A stretch of 64,000 nucleotides of DNA from Neocallimastix lanati (nom. inval.) (taxonomy: Eukaryota; Neocallimastigomycota; Neocallimastigomycetes; Neocallimastigales; Neocallimastigaceae), in assembly GCA_016946835.1 (NCBI GenBank), contig JACVTC010000162.1, forward strand, positions 276,001-340,000, in the 5' to 3' direction. Both the position numbers and the translations under genes were made by a program. Within the stretch, counting starts at the first letter, position 1. Every line of letters begins with the position of its first letter. Shown here in pieces: positions 23,489-36,519 of the stretch. Under the pieces are notes generated by a model. That model was not told the DNA's origin. It made no database searches and was given only the letters and a program-made list of their open reading frames with translations.

Positions 23489-26400
23489 ATGACTGGAAGA
23501 AGAGGAAGACCACAATTGACCAACATTGGAGAGTCAAACAACGCAAGGAGATTGGTTAACTTCAGTTATATAGAGAACTTCAACAGAGTGACCGACTTAA
23601 CTACTGAAAACTATAGAGGATGGAAACGTAATATTATCCATCTTTTAAGCATTAATGACCTATTAATATATATAACTATAGAAAAAATATGAAAATTGAG
23701 AAAAAGAGATATCAAGGAAAATATTGAAAAATATACAGAAGACCAATTTGATGATTCTCTAGTGTACGATTTGAATGTGGAAGAAAATGATATAAACAAT
23801 GACATAATAGCCCAGTGGATTATCATGAACAGCTTAAGTGAAGCTACCCAAAAGGTGATCGAAAGAAAAGCGAATACTGCCTGTAAAATTTGGAATTTCC
23901 TCAAATCCACTTTCACTAAGAACCAACAAACAAGGAAAATGAAACTCAAAAAAAAACTAAATGAATTAAAATACAATAAAAAGAAAGACATTAATATATT
24001 TATGTCTGAATTACAAAATATTATCGACGATCTAGAAAAATTAGATGGTGACATGAATTCCAATACTAAAGTTGGTATTCTAAATAGGACGTTACCTGAA
24101 AACTTAAGGTACATTAATGTTTTCCAATACATAAATAATTGGGATGAATGTACGTCCTATGTTAAGCGTGTAGTTCCAGAAATAATAATTTCAAATAATA
24201 TTGAAATAAATAATATAAAAATTGATAATACCAAAAGGATATTTTCAATTGAAAATGAAAACACCAATCATAAAAACATAAAATCAAAAATAAAGAAAAA
24301 TGTACAAAGAACAACAACCAGATGGAATAGAAGATGTAACTACTGCCATAAAAAAGGACATTATTTTTATGAATGTAGAAAAAGTTTATCAGATAAAAAA
24401 CTCAAGTTCAAAAGAAGAAGAAACATTAAAAATAATAATCAAAGAAGACAATTTCATGGAAAGAAAAACTATGACAAATTTTGTTCAAAGAGATAATTAC
24501 AGTTCTATATATTCGGATTCTTTCACTAAAGATTACAACGATAATGAAATTATGAACATCAATGATATACACAAAGAAAAATCTCAAACACCAGTAAACA
24601 ATAAAGAATTAATATGTTGGATTTTAGACTCTGGTGCTTCAATAAATATCACTTACAGAAAAAATAAATTGATAAATATAAAAGCATGCAATGAAAAAAT
24701 TTATCTTTCAAATAATGAAACATTAACTACAAAATACATTGGTACATTCAAAGGGTACATTAATGATCAAGAAATAACCATCAAAGACGTATATTATTCA
24801 CCATTTATTGATAAAAATCTTCTATCAGTAAGAAAGTTAAATCAACAAAACTACAAAATAGTTTTTAACATTCATCGCAATAAACCATGTGCTACCATTT
24901 ATGACAATCATCGAAATAAAATCATAAACGTATTATCATATTCAAATAACACATTTAAACTTTTTATGTCTACGCATCCATTACAACTAAAGGATATCGA
25001 AAAAATCAACATTAACAATGAAATTAATTATACGAATATGAAAATCCAAGATAAACTTAACTTATAGCATGGACGTTTAGCCCACTTTGACATTAGAACC
25101 ATTAAGCACAAATTATTAAACACTAACGTGATATTAAAATGTCCATTATGTATTCAATCCAAAATTAGAAACAAACCTTATCCCAAAGGCAAAAATAAAT
25201 CACAACACATATTCGAATTAATTCACATGAACTTAGTGGGACCACTACCAGATTTTATTCATGGTAATAAATATTTCTTTACTATATTAGATGACTTCTC
25301 TAGATATGGCTGGATAATCTTTCTTAAAGGCAAAAACGATACATATCCTGCATTTTACAATTGGTTCCGTAATGTAAAAAACAAACACAACACTAGGATT
25401 AAGTGTATTCGTTCAGACAACAGAACTGATTTTGTAAATACAAAATTTAAAGAATTCTGCTCCCAATATGGTATCCAACATCAATTAACTATAACATATA
25501 ACCCCCAACAAAACGGAAAAGCAGAACGTTTTAATGGAACTTTAATCAATGCAGCTAAAACACTACTCAATGACGCCAAATTAAGTCATCAATTTTGGGA
25601 AGACGCCATTGATACAGCAAACTATGTTAGAAACCGTCTTCCCCACAAAGGAAATTCTAATAAAATTCCATATGAAATATTAAACAAAACTAAAATAGAC
25701 TACTCTAATATTAGGTTTTTGGATGTAAAGTTTTTTTCTTTATTCCGAAAAACTTCAGATTAAAATTTGATAACAATGCTTCACCAGGTATCTTCCTCGG
25801 TTATTCAAGTAATCCCACAGGATACAAAATTCTCGACATTACAAATAACAAAATTGTTTTTTCAAGAAACGTTGAATTCTTCGAATCAAACCCAGGTAAT
25901 TCTTTCTGCACTCATTACAATACAGATGTTTCAAATTTTATTCCAAACCATGAAATTAGAAGGAATAATACTAGTACTTATTTCAATAACAACAGTTATA
26001 ATCCAAACATCATTTCAAATAATTATCATAACAACGTTGATCTACCAAATCCAATATATATCCATAAACAAAATACTAAAAATAGTAATAAAAATTCAAA
26101 AATAAATAATAATAATAATAATAATAATAAAAATAATATCAATAACAATAATAATAATAATAATAACATTAATAACAATAACATTAATAATAATAATAGC
26201 AACAACAACAACAATAAAAGTAATAACACCAACAATGATAATATCAACAGCAATAAAATCGACAATAATAATATCAATAATAACAATACAAACAATAAAA
26301 ACATTACAACATCTCATGATCATATCGTTATTAACAATGTAATCGAAAATGTAAAAACCAAAGCAACAACACAATAAGAAACAGTAATAATAAAAGGAAA

Positions 26401-26578
26401 ACAGATAGCATTAACATAAATAAGAAAAATAATAAAAAGAAAAAATACAATGAAAAATTAAGAGAACTTTTCAATTTCGATGATATAAAAAACTTACCTG
26501 ACAAAACAGAATGGTTGGAATCAATCAAAGAAGAATTACAAAATATGAAATCACATGTAAAATTATTTTATTTTTAAG
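23489..26578 (+). pseudogene. Ty1/copia element 2: gag, protease, integrase (no RT)
   Basis: Gag starts MTGRRGRPQLTN at 23,489, has an in-frame TGA at 23,690-23,692, then continues to the zinc knuckle CNYCHKKGHYFYEC. After a frame change come the protease (ILDSGASINIT, near 24,625), a TAG in place of the Trp of the WHGRLAH motif (25,065), and the integrase. The first catalytic Asp is replaced by Asn (HMNLVGP, near 25,231), while the second Asp (RSDNR) and the Glu (GKAERFN) remain. Another frameshift near 25,735 lies in a T run. An (AAT)n poly-Asn linker fills 26,101-26,330. The frame dies at 26,578, just where RT should begin (LPDKTEWLESIKEELQ). Not functional. Confidence 0.85.
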
Positions 26579-27217
26579 AAAATGTAGTTGTTATTAACTA
26601 TTTTTCAGTTAATAACTAATAAAAAGAATTTTATAATAAAGAGATTAATAAAAGAATTTTTCTAAAACAAATTTCATTTGTGTATTATTATTGATAGTGT
26701 TTTTGTTTTTGTTTTTTTGTAATTTTAATCTGCTCCATAAGGAACACTTTACAATAACAACTACCTTGTTAAAAAAAGTGGAGCACGTTACGACCACAAT
26801 ATTAGGACTACCATTTAGAGAACTACCAATTAGAGAACTACCAGTTAGAGAACTACCAGTTAGAGGACTACCATTTGAAGAATTACTAAGAGAAGAAGTA
26901 TTAATAGAAGAAGTACTAATTATAATTGCATCCATTAAGTCGCTGCAGTGATTACTAATTATATTGGAATATTTGAGATTATTTTTATTTAAACTTATTA
27001 TTATTATAATAATTTTGTTTACTTGACGGGCACCATTTCAAGCGGTTAGAGCCAAGTCGACATTACATAATATTATTATAATAGTAAATTTAAATAAAAA
27101 TAATAATCGTATATAAGAATTCTTTTAATTAAAAAAAAAAATAAAAAAAAAAAAAAATTTTTATTTTCAAAGTGGAAGAACTTAATATTAAGGCTAAGAA
27201 ACCTCCACATTGAAGAT
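26579..27217. other. Spacer and gypsy leader
   Basis: Starts with an inverted motif (GTTATTAACTATTTTTCAGTTAATAAC) like those at 267 and 4,075. A GC-richer stretch at 26,725-26,950 carries the 15-bp repeat described separately. The phrase TTGACGGGCACCATTTCAAG at 27,021-27,040 is unusual here and may be part of a retroelement leader. The end is an A run before the gag ATG. Confidence 0.4.
26806..26881. repeat. 15-bp coding-like minisatellite
   Basis: Five diverged units of TTAGAGAACTACCAG. Both strands stay open across the repeat: the plus strand reads RELPV-type units and the minus strand reads SSLTG-type units starting at an ATG (26,935). Either could be a fragment of a repeat-bearing protein. 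Nothing else supports a gene. Confidence 0.6.
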
Positions 27218-28677
27218 ATGGCGGAACGAGGACGAGAAGAAAAACAGAAGGTCAGAAAGCCACCGATTTTTAACGGTGTAGGAAAAGAACTTAAAGGGTT
27301 CCTCACAATTGTAAATATGAACTTTGAGGATACCCCAGATAACTTTCCAGACAATAGATCAAAAGTTAGATTTATAACCTCATTCTTAAGAAGTGATCCT
27401 TTAAATTGGGCCTCAAATTTATGGGATAATGAAGATCCCTTGATCGACAATTTTAAGAGGGAACTTAAAGTTAATTATAGGGATCCAGAAGTGGAGACAA
27501 TTGTGGCTAATGGTAAATTAGATACCATTCGTCAGAAAAAGTATGGGCAAGTATTAGAATATATTAACCAATTCAAAACAACTTGCCAAAATTCGGACTT
27601 CAACGAATCTGCCAAAATTTATATGTTTTTTAAAGGATTACATTATAAAATGCGGGAACAATTAGCCGTTATTAACCTAAATCCAGATTCCCTTAACAAA
27701 TTGTATACTGATGTAATTCAAATTGAAAATTTGTCAAAGCGAACTAATCTTGTTGAATTCTATTATAATCAACAACGAGATAGAAATTCGCAACAAAACC
27801 ATAACCACAACTAGAGAAATAGTCGTCGTCGTGATGATCCTATGGATGTTGATTTATTTAGGATCAAAAATGATAGATATAGAAGATACACCCAGAACTA
27901 TAATCAAAATTTATATGTTGAAAATAAATGAGACTTTTCTGAAAAGAAAAAAAGGTCTATGTTTTTTATGTAAACAACCAGGACACTTACAGTTTAATTG
28001 TTCTAATAGAAAAAGACCCTCTGGAGTTAAACACAAGAATAAAATTAGAGAATCCGGTGAAAATCTTCCATCAGCAAAATTAAGAAGAATTAGAATGATC
28101 AAGGAATCAGATGATGCTCAAAAAATTAGAGCTATTACTGATGAAGAAAATGCTTTTAATAAAAGAAAGAACAATATAATTACTTTCTATATAAAAACAG
28201 ATGATATTGAAAAAGTTCCAGTTAGAGTTCTTATAGATTCTGGCTCTGATTTGAATTTTATTCATCCAACGTTTGTTAACAAAAACAAAATTAAATTGAA
28301 TGAAGTTAAAAGATCTTTCAATGTTACTGGACTAGGATATGGTATCTCTACCATCCACGAACAAACAGAAAAGTGTATCTTACGATTCAAGAACCATTTT
28401 GAAATTATTCAACTCTATGCACTTTATATTCCTGATGCAGATATCATTTTAGGTATTCCTTAGATTGAAAATCATAGTCCAATGAATTATCATGATTCAA
28501 GAAAAATATCCTTTCCTTCTGGTTATTGCGCTAGGAACTGTAATAATGGTAAAAGAAAAAGAAAAAACAAGAATAGAAGCAAAAAAGGTTCAAAGAAGTG
28601 TAAAATCGATATCGAATTCCCCTGTTCCACGTGAATTTGATATCTTCAATATTTGTGAATTAGAACTCTTTACCTAA
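27218..28677 (+). pseudogene. Ty3/gypsy gag-protease fragment
   Basis: Starts MAERGREEKQKVRKPPIFNG, then a Gag capsid domain with the DPLNWASNLW segment typical of fungal gypsy Gag. A TAG at 27,812-27,814 and a TGA near 27,930 interrupt it. After a frameshift comes the zinc knuckle CFLCKQPGHLQFNC and an aspartic protease (VLIDSGSDLNFIH, near 28,230; IILGIP, 28,447-28,464). A TAG replaces the Trp normally found after GIP. The sequence fades after 28,600 without RT. Confidence 0.85.
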
Positions 28678-29719
28678 CGAAACAAGTATCTCTCCGATAT
28701 AATTATTATTGAATATGATGTTTTAATAATAAGGTTATTTATGAATAAATATAAAAGGTGATTAGCAATGTTTTAACTTAATGAAATTTACATGTATTTA
28801 TATTAAAAATATGGCTTTTTCTAAAATATTTTAATTAATTACATTATATTATGTTTATATTAATAATTTATATTATCATTATTCTGGATTCATTTAATAT
28901 ATAAATTCATGTATTGTAACATTCCCCTTTAAACCTGATTATTCTATAATAAATAAATTTGTTTACTGGTGATATATAAAATTATTCTATTTTATAATAT
29001 TAATATATACTTTTACATGGTAATACATATACTAATAAACGATTGAACCATATCTGTATCACATTAACAATCAATCGTATATTTATATGATCTAGCCATA
29101 ATACATTAAATACACAAAATACAATACATAAATTATACATATATTTAATCTAATACTTATACATAAAATATAATATTAATAGCTATAATTAATATTAAAC
29201 TTTAATAAATAATTCATAAATTCATAATATTTTAACATATATCACAATAATAAATAATAATATAAAATTATTCAAATTTATTTAATTAATTAATAGCCAA
29301 TAGGATTTAAATTATAGTAAATTAAAAGTATAAAAAGAAAAATTATTATAAATTTTTTAAAGAGTGGCTTTTTTGGAGAAAATAGATATACATTAGTTAA
29401 AATAAATATATTCGGGGAATATATTTATTTATAAAAAATAATATAGTAATAAGTTAGAAATAAATAGTTAATAAGATTTTTAATAATACTTTATTATAAA
29501 ATTGTATTACGACATAATAAATTAAATAAAATAAAATAAAACGACAAAAATAATTCTTAAAATTCTGTTTTAAAATAAAGTGTGTAGTAATTATATATTT
29601 CTATATTAGAATATGCTATTTTATTTTATACTATCTTGCAAACTCACAAAAATATTGATACTAAAATATTAATAAAAAAAATTAATAAAATAACGTATCA
29701 ACTCTAGGATTCGTTACAA
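28678..29719. other. AT-rich spacer
   Basis: No RT or integrase remains were found between the gypsy protease and the copia tail. The phrase ATTTACATGTATTTATATT near 28,788 recurs near 4,127, suggesting retroelement LTR debris. Confidence 0.4.
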
Positions 29720-29916
29720 CTAACAACAAGAACAAAACATATGGACATAAGATTGCACTAAGGAAGAGAACTAATAAAGGACAATAAAATAATATTAAAA
29801 ATACGTAAAATCTCAATACAATTTAGCGGATGGGTTTACAAAGTATCTAAACGGGACTTCCATAGATAAATTTAGAAATTCCATATTAACACAGCCAAAA
29901 GACTTAGAAATTTATT
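29720..29916 (+). pseudogene. Copia RNase H tail (element B)
   Basis: Frames give RTKHMDIRLH, then a stop, GREL, and after a shift KYVKSQYNLADGFTKYLNG, the C-terminal end of copia RNase H. It is followed by a long A run (29,931-29,956), a G-rich polypurine stretch (GGGGGAA, about 29,999) and an LTR start. Confidence 0.75.
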
Positions 29917-29925
29917 GACTTTATT

Positions 29926-29959
<34 letters not shown>

Positions 29960-30005
29960 AAAAACAATTATAACCTTAAAAAATTAAGTTATAATTTTGG
30001 GGGAA

Positions 30006-30361
30006 TGTTAGAAACAAAATTGTTATATACATTTATTTATATTATTAACTTATATCAACCAATAATTAATCTCTAAGTAAATTAAATCAGGTTAACTAAG
30101 ATATAAAATATGAAATAAATTTAATGTAAAAATTATCTCTTCGAAAAAAAAAAATTATCTTTATATTAAAATAATCTTAATAAACATTTTATAATTTATC
30201 TCTTCGAAAAAAAAAAATTATCTTTATATTAAAATAATCTTAATAAACATTTTATAATATTACTTATAATATAAAGTACTTTGTTTTATTGTTTTTCTTA
30301 ATTTAGTGTTTTTCTTTATTTTAAAAAGTTTTTATTTTTCTCATAAAATATCATCTCAACA
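30006..30361 (+). repeat. 3' LTR of copia element B
   Basis: Begins TGTTAGAAACAAAATTG directly after the polypurine tract and ends TCATCTCAACA, giving TG...CA limits. It contains a 63-bp tandem duplication (30,133-30,195 and 30,196-30,258, unit with TTATCTCTTCGAAAAAA). The 5' LTR was not found. Confidence 0.65.
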
Positions 30362-30511
30362 GAGACAATAGAGAAAAGAAATTTATTACTTTACAATACA
30401 ATGAATCACAGAAAATGTTAGCTGACATTTTAACAAAATATGCTGATAATAATTCTATAAACTACTTCACAAATCAAATTTTTAGTATTCCCAAAAATAG
30501 ATTTGAGGGGG
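30362..30511 (+). pseudogene. Copia RNase H tail (element C)
   Basis: Reads QYNESQKMLADILTKYADN and ends near a G7 polypurine tract (30,505-30,511) directly followed by TGCAAATATATAAGC, a likely 3' LTR start. Element B therefore sits inside the RNase H end of element C, a nested insertion. Confidence 0.7.
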
Positions 30512-30884
30512 GGTGCAAATATATAAGCAAATAAAATAAACAAATCTACAAAATATATTATATATATTTTACATTTATACAATTATAATTCTATATTAAA
30601 TTAACACTATTTATGTTAATATCATAAATTTATATAAGCATTTTTAAATAATGTACATGTACTAAAGTCTTCATAAAATATGTAAATCATATATATCATA
30701 AAATAAATAATTATATATGTAATTTCATTTCATTTCATACATGTTTTTTAATTCGGAGTTCTTTAATAAATTGATACGCTTATTCATAATCTAACTATAA
30801 TAAATAATAAATAATAAATAATAAATAATTAAATAATTGAATAATAAATAATAAATAATAAATAATTGAATAATAAATAATAAA
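30512..30884. other. Probable LTR of element C and AAT repeats
   Basis: Starts TGCAAATATATAAGC. The end of the LTR was not fixed. From about 30,800 it becomes an ATAAATAAT repeat that also flanks MULE 2. Confidence 0.4.
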
Positions 30885-31481
30885 GGGGAAGTTGCATTAC
30901 GCCAATTATTTTCACGTGATATATATAAATATGTGGCTTTATCTATTTTGCGCTACATAATATTACTTTATTGTACTATTTTGTTACTTCAATTTTTAAA
31001 TTAATTATTAAGTGAATAATTAAATAAATCATATAATGGTTAGATTTTATGATTTTAATTCTTTTATTTAAATGTTATTAAAAATATAAATGTTATTAAT
31101 TATTTTACTTAAATGTTATTAATAAAAAAAACACATAAAAATATAAATGTTATTAATAATAATTCTTTTACTTAAATGTTATTAAAAATATAAAACTAAT
31201 AATAATAATTTTTTTATTTAAATTTTATTAATAAAAAAATTATATAAAATTACAAATGTTATTAAAAATATAAATTTTATTAATAATAATTCTTCTTTTT
31301 AAAAATTATTAAATGAAATAATAATTATAATGATAAAACTATAAATTATACATTGTATTTGAATATTTATTAAAACTGTATAAATTTAATATGCTTTATA
31401 AATTAAATTATTGAATGACAGAATTCTGATTATTTCATTTGGTCATTCCTCATTTCTTAATTATTTATTATAAAGTAATAT

Positions 31482-32906
31482 TTATATTATATTATTTAAA
31501 TTAGTTAAACAATCAAACCACAAATTAATTATATTATTTCTATCACATTTAGCATCAATTAACTTGGCTTCAATACTTTTGAAGCGTTCAATTAAGACCC
31601 TGATTTCATTAGCTTTATTTATTGCTCTTTTTTTTATTTTCCAAATTCCTCTTATTTTTCTTTGATAATCATAATATGATAAATGTTCAAGTTCATTTAA
31701 TTTATCTATTAATTCATAAAAAGATGGTTTTGTTGGAAATAAATTATTTAAATAATTATTGAGTGATTCTGAGGCATTGTTTGTTATATGTTCTATATTA
31801 TTATAATAATTCCAAATTTTCATATCATAATCAATTAAATATGTTTTATAAAAATATTCTAAAAGTTTTAAAAATTGACAATAATTATTTTTAATGGATT
31901 TAATTTTAATATAACATAAATATCAAATATATATTCAGGATTTATAAATGGTAAATTTGAAATAGCTTTATAATAAATAAATATATTATTATTATTTTTT
32001 ACTTCATTATAGCATAATTTATTTTTTTTAATTTCTAGTGATTTTTTATAATGCCAAATGCAATATTTAATATTTGTATTAGGAAATATTGTTTTTGCTG
32101 CTTTAGATATAGCCTTTTCAAAATCACAATGCAAATTTTTTGGTTCAATTCTAATATTATTGTTACATGTATTAGCATTTTTTTTCAATTTTTCAAATAA
32201 CATTTTATATGTTTCTTGTTCTTTATTTTTTAATATCGCAAAAGAAGTAGTGTAAAAACTATCTAATTCTTTAGCATAAGTTCTTGTAATAAATACTTGA
32301 TAACTAAATTTAGGGGCAATAAAAAATGTACCATCAACAAATATATCATCATTATATTCCCTAAATAATTTTGCTTGAAAAGGGGATTGAAAAATTATTA
32401 AATTAGAATTTTTGAATATCATAAAATTTTCACCTCGCTTTGTTTTATAATATTCAGATTCACTTGGAATTTCAGCAAATGTTGTTACATTGGATGGTAG
32501 TTTTTTATTTAAATTTCTTGATATTTGGGATTTAATTGAATTATATTTTGGACATATAAGTCCCATTTCTTTAGAAATTTTATTATATATGTGTTTTATT
32601 TTTATACCAAAAGGAATTGAACTTTTTTCAATTCCATCTTTAATTTTATGTTTCATTATAGATAGGGATACATCGTATTCATTTTCAGGATGATTATGTG
32701 AACTATTATACTTTAAAATTTCTTTCTTATCATTTAAAATAATAAAAGATTTACATTTATTATTTTTTTTTATATTCTGTACATTTATATACTTTGGAAT
32801 TATCTTTTCTTTTATATGAAAAATTAAATTTATATTTTTTATTAATAATTATTTGTTCTTTTCCTTTGTTGGATTCACTTATATCAATAATTAAATTTTC
32901 TTCCAT
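31482..32906 (-). pseudogene. MULE transposase with FLYWCH zinc finger (broken)
   Basis: Sister of 18,761-20,196. It starts MEENLIIDISESNKGKEQ at 32,906. The finger has YKCTEY, NKCKS and SHNH. The MULE core has D in VDGTF, D in HCDFEK, the CIWH motif and E in NNASES, and ends FDCLTNLNNI. Frameshifts lie in the A run after KCTEYK (near 32,770) and near 31,905. Otherwise it is complete and less damaged than copy 1. Protein identity between the copies is high in the core, so they belong to one family. Confidence 0.85.
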
Positions 32907-33359
32907 TTCTATATTTTTATAAATATTTTTTAATTATATAATTATATTTATTATATTAATTATCCAATATTATTCTTAATATTAATTTTGAAAAATTAGT
33001 TTTTCAATTATTTGTAAAATAAATAAATAAATAAATAAAGAATGTAATAATATAAGTACAAGTATATAAAATAAAATAAATATTAAATGTAATATTATAA
33101 AAGTACAAGTATATATAATAAAATAAATATTTATTATTTTTTTTTATTAAAGAATATTAAAGACAATTTATTTTTAAAAATAAAATGTTTTATTTAATTA
33201 TATATGTTAGAAAGCAAAAAATCATTTATATTTAATGAGATTATTAACTACCAATAATATTAAACTACATCATTAATTGAATATAATAAAAATGTAAAAA
33301 ATTTTCATTTCGAAAACATTGATCTTTAATATTCTTTAATAAAAATTAATTATAGATAT
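32907..33359. other. AT-rich spacer inside MULE 2
   Basis: Upstream side of the transposase. Contains two similar AAGTACAAGTATATA phrases (about 33,055 and 33,105). No gene. Confidence 0.5.
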
Positions 33360-34440
33360 TTATTTTATTTTATTTTATATTAGATACTTATTTTATTTTA
33401 TTCAATCTGTACTTTATTTTTAATATTCTACTATTTATTTTATTTTATTTTATTTTATTTTATTTTGTTTTATTTTATTTTATTTTATTTTATTTTATTT
33501 TATTTTATTTTATTTTATTTTATTTTATTTTATTTTATTTTATTTTATTTTATTTTATTTTTATTAATACTTTATTCTTTTATATTACTTCACTATTTAT
33601 TTTATTTTATTTTATTTTATTTTATTTTATTTTATTTTATTCAATCTGTACTTTATATTCATATTTCTACTATTTATTTTATTTTATTTTATTTTATTTT
33701 ATTCAATCTGTACTTTATATTCATATTTCTACTATTTATTTTATTTTATTTTATTTTATTTTATTCAATCTGTACTTTATATTCATATTTCTACTATTTA
33801 TTTTATTTTATTTTATTTTATTTTATTCAATCTGTACTTTATATTCATATTTCTACTATTTATTTTATTTTATTTTATTTTATTTTATTCAATCTGTACT
33901 TTATATTCATATTTCTACTATTTATTTTATTTTATTTTATTCAATCTGTACTTTATACTTATATTCTACTATTTATTTTATTTTATTTTATTTTATTCAA
34001 TCTGTACTTTATACTTATATTCTACTATTTATTTTATTTTATTTTATTTTATTTTATTTTATTTTATTTTATTTTATTTTATTTTATTTTATTTTATTTT
34101 ATTTTATTTTATTTTATTTTATTTTATTTTATTTTATTTTATTTTATTTTATTTTATTTTATTTTATTCAATCTGTACTTTATACTTATATTCTACTATT
34201 TATTTTATTTTATTTTATTTTATTTTATTTTATTTTATTTTATTTTATTTTATTTTATTTTTAATATTCTACTTTTAATATTCTACTATTTATTTTATTT
34301 TATTTTATTCAATCTGTAATTTATATTCACATTCTACTATTTATTTTATTTTATTTTATATTATTTTATTTATTCAATCTGTACTTTATATTCATATTCT
34401 ACTATTTATTTTATTTTATTTTATATACTTTTTACATTCT
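33360..34440. repeat. (TTTTA)n satellite with interspersed 60-bp units
   Basis: Pentanucleotide TTTTA runs alternate with about 11 copies of a phrase CAATCTGTACTTTATATTCA followed by TTTCTACTATTTATTTTA. Period is about 52-65 bp in the regular part (33,640-34,030), with longer pure TTTTA runs at 33,470-33,560 and 34,025-34,165. The plus strand stays open over 284 codons because TTTTA read in any phase is free of stops. This is not a gene. Confidence 0.9.
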
Positions 34441-34614
34441 TTATTTATTTATTTATTTGTTTGTTTATTTATTTATACATTTATTTTTTTTAAATATAAT
34501 TGTATTAAAATTTTTATGGCGTTAACAAAAAATTTTACAAGCCATTAAAAATAAATGGCGTATTGAAAATTTGTATTATAAAAATTGGCGAAATGAACCA
34601 CATTCAATAATAAA

Positions 34615-36130
34615 TAATAATAAATAAATAAATAAATAAATAAATAATAAATAATAAATAATAAATAATAAAAAGAGTATTTATTAATAAATAATAAATA
34701 ATAAATAATAAATAATAAAAAGAGTATTTATTAATAAATAATAAATAATAAATAATAAATAATAAAAAGAGTATTTATTAATAAATAAATAAATAAAAAT
34801 AATAAATAATAAATAATAAATAATAAATAAATAATAAATTGCAATAATAGTAATAATAATAGTATAGTTTTCTTATTTACTTATTAAATAAAAATAAATA
34901 ATGAATGAATAAAGAATCAATCACTACATTTATCTGTTTATTTCTTTTTCTACCTCTGTTGTTCATTTTATATTTTATTTCATTGTTTTATTTCATAGAA
35001 TTATTATTTTTTTTTTTCATCCATCGAATTATTGATGTACATTATTGATGTACATTTATTTGTTTATGTACATTATTGATGTACATTTATTTGTTTATGT
35101 ACATTATTGATGTACATTTATTATGAGATTAAATAATATAAATATTTTTATATATTATTAAATATTAAAATAATTAAAATTTTATTGAATATATATATTT
35201 TCAAGTATTATCTATACCAGTATTATCTATGATAAAAATATTTGTTTCAGTAATTTTAATTCCATATATAATAAATATTTGTTTCTGTAGTTTTAATTCC
35301 TAATACTATAAAGGTTTAAGTTTAAAAAAAAAGCATTTTAAACAATATCAAAAATGGTTTAAGATAAACAAAAGAAAGAAAGAAGAGACATAAAAATTAT
35401 TTATTTATTTATTATTAATTTTATTAATTTATTATTTATTATTTAATTATTTATTATTCAATTATTTATTATTTATTATTTATTAATAAATACTCTTATT
35501 ATTTATTATTTATTATTATATTATTTATTATTTATTATTTATTAATAAATACTCTTATTATTATTTATTATTTATTAATAAATACTCTTATTATTATTTA
35601 TTATTTATTATTATATTATTTATTATTTATTATTTATTAATAAATACTCTTATTATTATTTATTATTTATTAATAAATACTCTTATTATTATTTATTATT
35701 TATTAATAAATACTCTTATTATTATTTATTATTTATTATTTATTATTCAATTATTTATTATTTATTATTTATTATTTATTATTTATTATTTATTATTTAT
35801 TATTTATTATTTATTATTTATTATTTATTATTTATTATTTATTATTTATTATTTATTATTTATTATTTATTATTTATTATTGCATTATTTATTATTTATT
35901 ATTTATTATTTATTATTTATTATTCAATTATTTATTGTTTATTTATTTATTATTTATTGTTTATTTATTTATTATTTATTTATTATTAATTATCAGTTAT
36001 TATTATTCCATTATTCTAATTATTATTCAATTATTTATTATTTATTATTTATTATTTAATATTTATTATTTAATATTATTATTTATTTATTTATTATTCT
36101 TAAATATTATTCACTTAATTATTCATAAAT
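34615..36130. repeat. AAT/ATAAAT satellite, both orientations
   Basis: 34,615-34,850 is an array of ATAAATAAT units with the marker AAAAAGAGTATTTATTAATA. 35,400-36,130 is the same family on the opposite strand (marker TTAATAAATACTCTTATTAT). Between them are ordinary AT sequence and a 31-bp tandem repeat at 35,036-35,120 (three units with GTACATTATTGATGTACATT). Confidence 0.85.
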
Positions 36131-36519
36131 AATAAATTATTTTTTATATTCTTTTTACTATTATTTTTTATATTCTTTTTATTCTTTTATTATTTTTTTT
36201 TTAAAAACTGTACCATCGATCGATTGGGTGACAAAAAAGGGTCAACAACCATCATTTGGCTAAAAAATAATAACAGATAATAACAGAAAATAAAAAAGAA
36301 GAAAAAAAAAAAAAAAAAGAAAAAATAAATAAATAATAAGTAATAAATAATAAAATTTAATAATAATAATAATAATAAAATTTAATAATAATAATAATAA
36401 AATTTAATAATAATAATAATAAAATTTAATAATAATAATAACAGATAATAATAATAATAATAAATATTATTATTGAAAAAAAAAAAAGAATATTGAAAAA
36501 TATAAAGTTATAACTAATA
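36131..36519. other. AT-rich spacer
   Basis: Contains a short unusual phrase CCATCGATCGATTGGGTGAC (36,214-36,233), then an A-rich stretch and an (AAT)n/AAATTT repeat. No gene. Confidence 0.5.

Larger units (their letters stand above)
30885..34605 (-). mobile_element. MULE-type DNA transposon 2
   Basis: The left end reads GGGGAAGTTGCATTACGCCA, and the complement of the right end reads GAATGTGGTTCATTTCGCCA. The ends share the GTT.ATT.CGCCAATT core. Both sides are followed by AATAATAAA (30,876-30,884 and 34,606-34,614), which fits a 9-bp MULE target duplication, but the surroundings are AAT repeats, so chance is possible. It carries one broken transposase on the minus strand and a large (TTTTA)n array. 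Confidence 0.55.

Noticed and set aside
30900-30960. tRNA-like or promoter element in the GC-richer left end of MULE 2
   Set aside because: Matches the opposite transposon end in inverted orientation, so it is explained as a terminal repeat.
33465-34319. Open frame of 284 codons, hydrophobic (Phe/Ile/Leu/Tyr)
   Set aside because: It is the translation of the (TTTTA)n array, which has no stop in this phase. No start context and no codon bias.
33360-34440. CRISPR-like array (repeat with spacers of about 40 bp)
   Set aside because: The intervals are themselves TTTTA repeats, no cas gene, eukaryotic context. It is a minisatellite.
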